NCBI GenBank assembly: GCA_045642705.1
Contig: JAZUJK010000004.1
Location: forward strand, 1 to 64,000
DNA length: 64,000 nucleotides
From: UBA1227 sp045642705
Lineage (GTDB): Bacteria > Bacillota > Clostridia > Oscillospirales > Acutalibacteraceae
Reading direction: 5' to 3'
Numbering within the stretch: the stretch's first letter is position 1; each line of letters begins with the position of its first letter. A model generated the notes under the pieces. It ran no database searches and was not told the origin of the DNA. It worked only from the letters and a program-made list of their open reading frames with translations. Positions 61,379 to 64,000 of this stretch are shown piece by piece. The translations under genes and the position numbers were made by a program.

Positions 61379-62368
61379 TTAGTTTGCATCCTTGGTGATA
61401 TCAAGGATGTTATCAACTATCTGACAGAGATATTGAGATTCATCCTCAATAGTCTGTAGATGCTCTATAACTTCAGATTCCTCCATGAGATTGATATTTT
61501 CTCTCATGTTCTTGGAATCTTTATTAATCTGAGTGATACGAGGATACATATCGTGTGAGAGGCTCTTCATTACAGAAGCCTTGACATGCTCACGGGTGAT
61601 AGTTGCTTCCTCTTTTGCTCTTGCTGACTCGAGATCCTCTCGCTCAATAGCAATTGTAATTTGAGAGAGGAGAGCGATGATACACTCTTCTGCTTCTTTT
61701 GAAAGTTCCTTCTGAGTGCAGTCGATAGAAACTACACCTACGGTTTTGTTCTTGCTGCGAATAGGGATGTATTTGCAGCCTACATCGTGGAACTCAGTCT
61801 CACCATGACCGCATTTTGCAGAATTCTTAAAGCACCAAATGATTGCTTCGTTGTGCTCAAATTTATCAATCGCAAAATGGAATTCTACTTCTGCACCGGC
61901 AAGTTCTGTGAGCGCCTTATCAGAGTATTCGATTACCTTATCGCGACCATGTACGGCGAGAAGTCCCTCTGATGCGTCATATAGTTTCTTGTGCAAGTTC
62001 GTATTTTCTCGAGAACTAATAAGTTGTCTCTGCAATCTACTAACGAGTAAGTTTACGATGAGTGCAACGATTAAGAATATTGTTGCAGATAGAGCAAAAC
62101 TTTTACCAGTTATTGGGTGCCAGTCATATTTTGGCTCAAGGAACATAAAGTTATGAGTCATGATGAAAATAATTGATGAGAGAACTGTTGTTAGGAAACT
62201 CTTGGTCTCGGTAACAATAATTATGATACCGAGTAGGTAGAGCATAAGAAGGTTCTCTGCATGAATTTCTCTCATCTCGAGAACAAATGCAAGAATAGTG
62301 GTAAGGGCGAAAACAATCAATACGATTAGGAGATTCTTCCCGTGCGCCTTCCAATTTATTTTACTCAT
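61379..62368 (-). CDS. KdpD-like sensor protein lacking the kinase ATPase domain
   Basis: A 329-residue sensor. Four N-terminal membrane segments (about 12-110) resemble the KdpD 4TM/DUF4118 domain, then come a GAF-like domain (about 140-240) and a dimerisation helix with a histidine box MKSLSHDMYPRITQI (canonical SHDLRTPLT). The protein stops soon after, so the HATPase domain and the N-terminal KdpD Usp region are missing. It follows two TrkA genes by 25 bases, suggesting a link to K+ control. Confidence 0.78.
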   Translation of the reverse strand: MSKINWKAHGKNLLIVLIVFALTTILAFVLEMREIHAENLLMLYLLGIIIIVTETKSFLTTVLSSIIFIMTHNFMFLEPKYDWHPITGKSFALSATIFLIVALIVNLLVSRLQRQLISSRENTNLHKKLYDASEGLLAVHGRDKVIEYSDKALTELAGAEVEFHFAIDKFEHNEAIIWCFKNSAKCGHGETEFHDVGCKYIPIRSKNKTVGVVSIDCTQKELSKEAEECIIALLSQITIAIEREDLESARAKEEATITREHVKASVMKSLSHDMYPRITQINKDSKNMRENINLMEESEVIEHLQTIEDESQYLCQIVDNILDITKDAN

Positions 62369-62393
62369 TGGTTATTCCTCCAGTGTCAGGGCT

Positions 62394-63056
62394 TTACTTC
62401 TTGGTTATAGCAGCCAAAACTTTCTTTTGGTTAGTAGGTGATGAAATAACAAGTAACTTGTCATCGGCTTTTATTTCTGTACTACCACCTGGAACTATCA
62501 TATCGGATGACTTTCTTATGATACATCCAATGATTGAGTTCTCTGGGAGGGTTATATCCATAAGTTTCTTGCCTACGCAATCATAGCCTTCTTCAACAAA
62601 AACCTCTGTGATTACAACTTTTTCATTCTCTATAGACATAGTCTTGATGAGATTTTCAAAGCTTGTTGCCTGAGTGATATATTCGGCAACCATATGCGTA
62701 GAAGATATTACGTGCTCAACGCCGAGCTCGCGGAAAAGTTCTGCGTTCTTAGGGTTGGCAACGATACATATTACTTTCTTGACGCCAAAGCAACGTTTTG
62801 CATACTGGCAAATTGCGAGGTTGTCAGCATCCTTGTAAGTTAGAGCCACAAGTACATCAAATCCATCGATTCCGGCCTCTTTGAGCACGGAATATTTGGA
62901 AGGATCTCCTATAAATACAGGAATCTTGTGTGTTGATGCGAGGTAATCGCAATAAGATCTGTCATCATTTATGACAACCAATTTGTGTTTTTTCTTGATA
63001 AGATTTCCGATAAGGAAGTCGGCCTGTGTACGGCCACCTGCAACTACGATTCTCAT
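62394..63056 (-). CDS. TrkA family potassium uptake protein
   Basis: A 220-residue regulatory subunit with an N-terminal NAD-binding domain (MRIVVAGGRTQADFLIGNLI) and a C-terminal TrkA_C domain (FVEEGYDCVGKKLMDI, ADDKLLVIS). It would bind TrkH/KtrB-type channels. The first GxGxxG Gly motif is altered (GGRTQ). Its start overlaps the end of the preceding TrkA gene by 4 bases. Confidence 0.88.
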   Translation of the reverse strand: MRIVVAGGRTQADFLIGNLIKKKHKLVVINDDRSYCDYLASTHKIPVFIGDPSKYSVLKEAGIDGFDVLVALTYKDADNLAICQYAKRCFGVKKVICIVANPKNAELFRELGVEHVISSTHMVAEYITQATSFENLIKTMSIENEKVVITEVFVEEGYDCVGKKLMDITLPENSIIGCIIRKSSDMIVPGGSTEIKADDKLLVISSPTNQKKVLAAITKK

Positions 63057-63493
63057 TTTGCATCCTCCTCATCAGTGATACCAAATACGGTGTCTTCAAA
63101 TACACCCATGGTAAGTTTGAAAGGATAGATACCTTGAATGTTGAATCCCTTGATAAGGAGCTCTTTATCAGTATCCTCAAAACGTACATATACGTTAGGG
63201 ATATTGAAGATACGAGCTCCAATCTGAGCAATAAGACTGTTCAGATTGTCGTTTCCTGTGCAGGCGATGAGCATTGTTGCTTCATCGGCATCAACATATC
63301 TAAATGTATCCAAATCGATACCATCAGCCTTGACCTGGAATCCGCCAAATGATTCTGGCAATTTCTTGAAGGCGTTTTCGTCATTATCAATGATGATGAC
63401 TTGGTATCCTCTGTCTGAGAGCAATGCTGCAAGTCTGCGACCGAGACGGCCACAGCCCGCAATGATTACTCGCTCTTTTCTTTCAAGTTTCAT
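63053..63493 (-). CDS. TrkA N-terminal domain protein
   Basis: A 146-residue Rossmann-type RCK domain with ERVIIAGCGRLGRRLAALLS and an acidic NAD-binding DNDENAF segment. It lacks the TrkA_C domain that the next gene has, so the pair may act together as a split TrkA. ATG 63493 is chosen; AAGGAG is 10 bases upstream, whereas an in-frame TTG at 63502 is too close to it. Confidence 0.85.
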   Translation of the reverse strand: MKLERKERVIIAGCGRLGRRLAALLSDRGYQVIIIDNDENAFKKLPESFGGFQVKADGIDLDTFRYVDADEATMLIACTGNDNLNSLIAQIGARIFNIPNVYVRFEDTDKELLIKGFNIQGIYPFKLTMGVFEDTVFGITDEEDAK

Positions 63494-63514
63494 AACACTC
63501 AACTCCTTAGAGCC

Positions 63515-64000
63515 TTATGCAAGTTTTTCAATACTTTCTTTTAACATCTTGATCTTTTCTTCAATCTTGGCAGCTGATGCCTTGGTCTTCTCAACCTCGG
63601 CTTCTGGAGCCTTGGCCATGAAGCCTGGGTTATTAAGCTTGCGGTTGAAGAATTCGAGATCCTTTTCGGCATCGGCAAGTTCTTTTGTAAGACGAGCTTT
63701 TTCTGCTTCGAAATCAACAAGTTCATTCATAGGGATGAAAATCTTGGCATCCTCTGTGATAATCTGAACTGCACCTTCAAGTTCCTTGTCTACACCAACT
63801 GTTACTGATGATGCAGATGCGAGGCGCTGCATATAAATAGTGCCTTGCTGGAATGTTGACTTGAATGTTGTGTCGATGAATACTTCTGCCTTCTTAGAAG
63901 GTGGAACATTCATCTCGGCACGTCTGTTGCGGATAGCCTTAACAGCGTTCATGATACGCTCGAACTCTGCCTCGTCATCTGCAAATGAGAGGGCGTCGTC
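63515..64000 (-). CDS. valS: Valyl-tRNA synthetase, C-terminal end (partial)
   Basis: The last 161 codons of valS enter from the window edge. The segment AVKAIRNRRAEMNVPPSKK is typical of the ValRS anticodon-binding region, and the final 65 residues (FEAEKARLTKELADAEKDL...) form the C-terminal coiled coil that contacts tRNA. The catalytic part is outside the window. The TrkA-type gene starts 21 bases beyond the stop. Confidence 0.93.
   Translation of the reverse strand, partial: DDALSFADDEAEFERIMNAVKAIRNRRAEMNVPPSKKAEVFIDTTFKSTFQQGTIYMQRLASASSVTVGVDKELEGAVQIITEDAKIFIPMNELVDFEAEKARLTKELADAEKDLEFFNRKLNNPGFMAKAPEAEVEKTKASAAKIEEKIKMLKESIEKLA

Overview
The window looks like chromosome of a low-to-medium GC Gram-positive anaerobe of the class Clostridia, most likely a Ruminococcaceae/Oscillospiraceae-type gut bacterium. 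The signs are strong AGGAGG ribosome sites, Firmicutes synteny (rny-ymdB; Asp23/YloU-like, FakA/YloV-like, recG), an L-box riboswitch, class B sortase, an NADP-type glutamate dehydrogenase, glycogen phosphorylase with a cytoplasmic GH13 amylase, and many lipoproteins and transglutaminase-like surface proteins. The species cannot be fixed from sequence alone. No rRNA, CRISPR array or intact prophage is present.

Layout. 1-140: right end of an IS3-family element. 275-8162: forward housekeeping run (rny, ymdB, orphan solute-binding lipoprotein, Asp23-like, FakA-like, recG). 8247-15984: M23/LysM/G5 endopeptidase, UPF0237 and UPF0210 pair, DUF1858, trmK, Nif3-like, rqcH, a DMT-transporter remnant and a low-molecular-weight phosphatase. 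15985-17092: accessory island with a LexA-type operator inside a promoter, paired palindromes, a Bro-N/DinD-like gene and AT-rich repeats. 17093-21910: ispE (reverse), then a Thr-rich surface protein, ClC, cytidylate-kinase-like protein and MATE transporter. 21962-24137 (reverse): sortase B and UPF0371. 24309-29369: transglutaminase lipoprotein and a type IV pilus-like operon (GspF/PilC, pseudopilin-like proteins, PilT). 29411-30303 (reverse): tRNA-Thr(CGU) and a PAS-like protein. 30454-39126: a rearranged dlt-like cluster (carrier protein, MBOAT, SGNH protein, two transglutaminases, adenylating ligase) and two lipoproteins. 39177-41553: dut and a lysine-riboswitch-controlled NhaC-type transporter. 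41599-49887 (reverse): U32 protein, zapA, GH13, glgP, iron alcohol dehydrogenase. 50134-56250: gdhA, a GNAT that appears leaderless, a 56-residue amphipathic protein, galM, trkH, DUF1294, YgjP-type metalloprotein, TSCPD protein. 56288-64000 (reverse): degV-pgk-tpiA-gpmI operon, trmL, a kinase-less KdpD-like sensor, two TrkA proteins and the 3' end of valS.

How the genes work together. Central carbon flow is well represented: GH13 and GlgP release glucose-1-phosphate from alpha-glucans, and Pgk, TpiA and GpmI form a glycolytic operon headed by a DegV lipid-binding protein behind a consensus promoter. Potassium uptake is represented by TrkH, two TrkA-type subunits and a KdpD-like sensor. The cell envelope is the most unusual theme: a dlt-like modification cluster has two membrane-anchored transglutaminase-like proteins inside it and a SGNH protein with Cys where Ser is expected. 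The most novel-looking candidates are this cluster, the SOS-operator/Bro-N gene, the small amphipathic protein and the truncated KdpD-like sensor.
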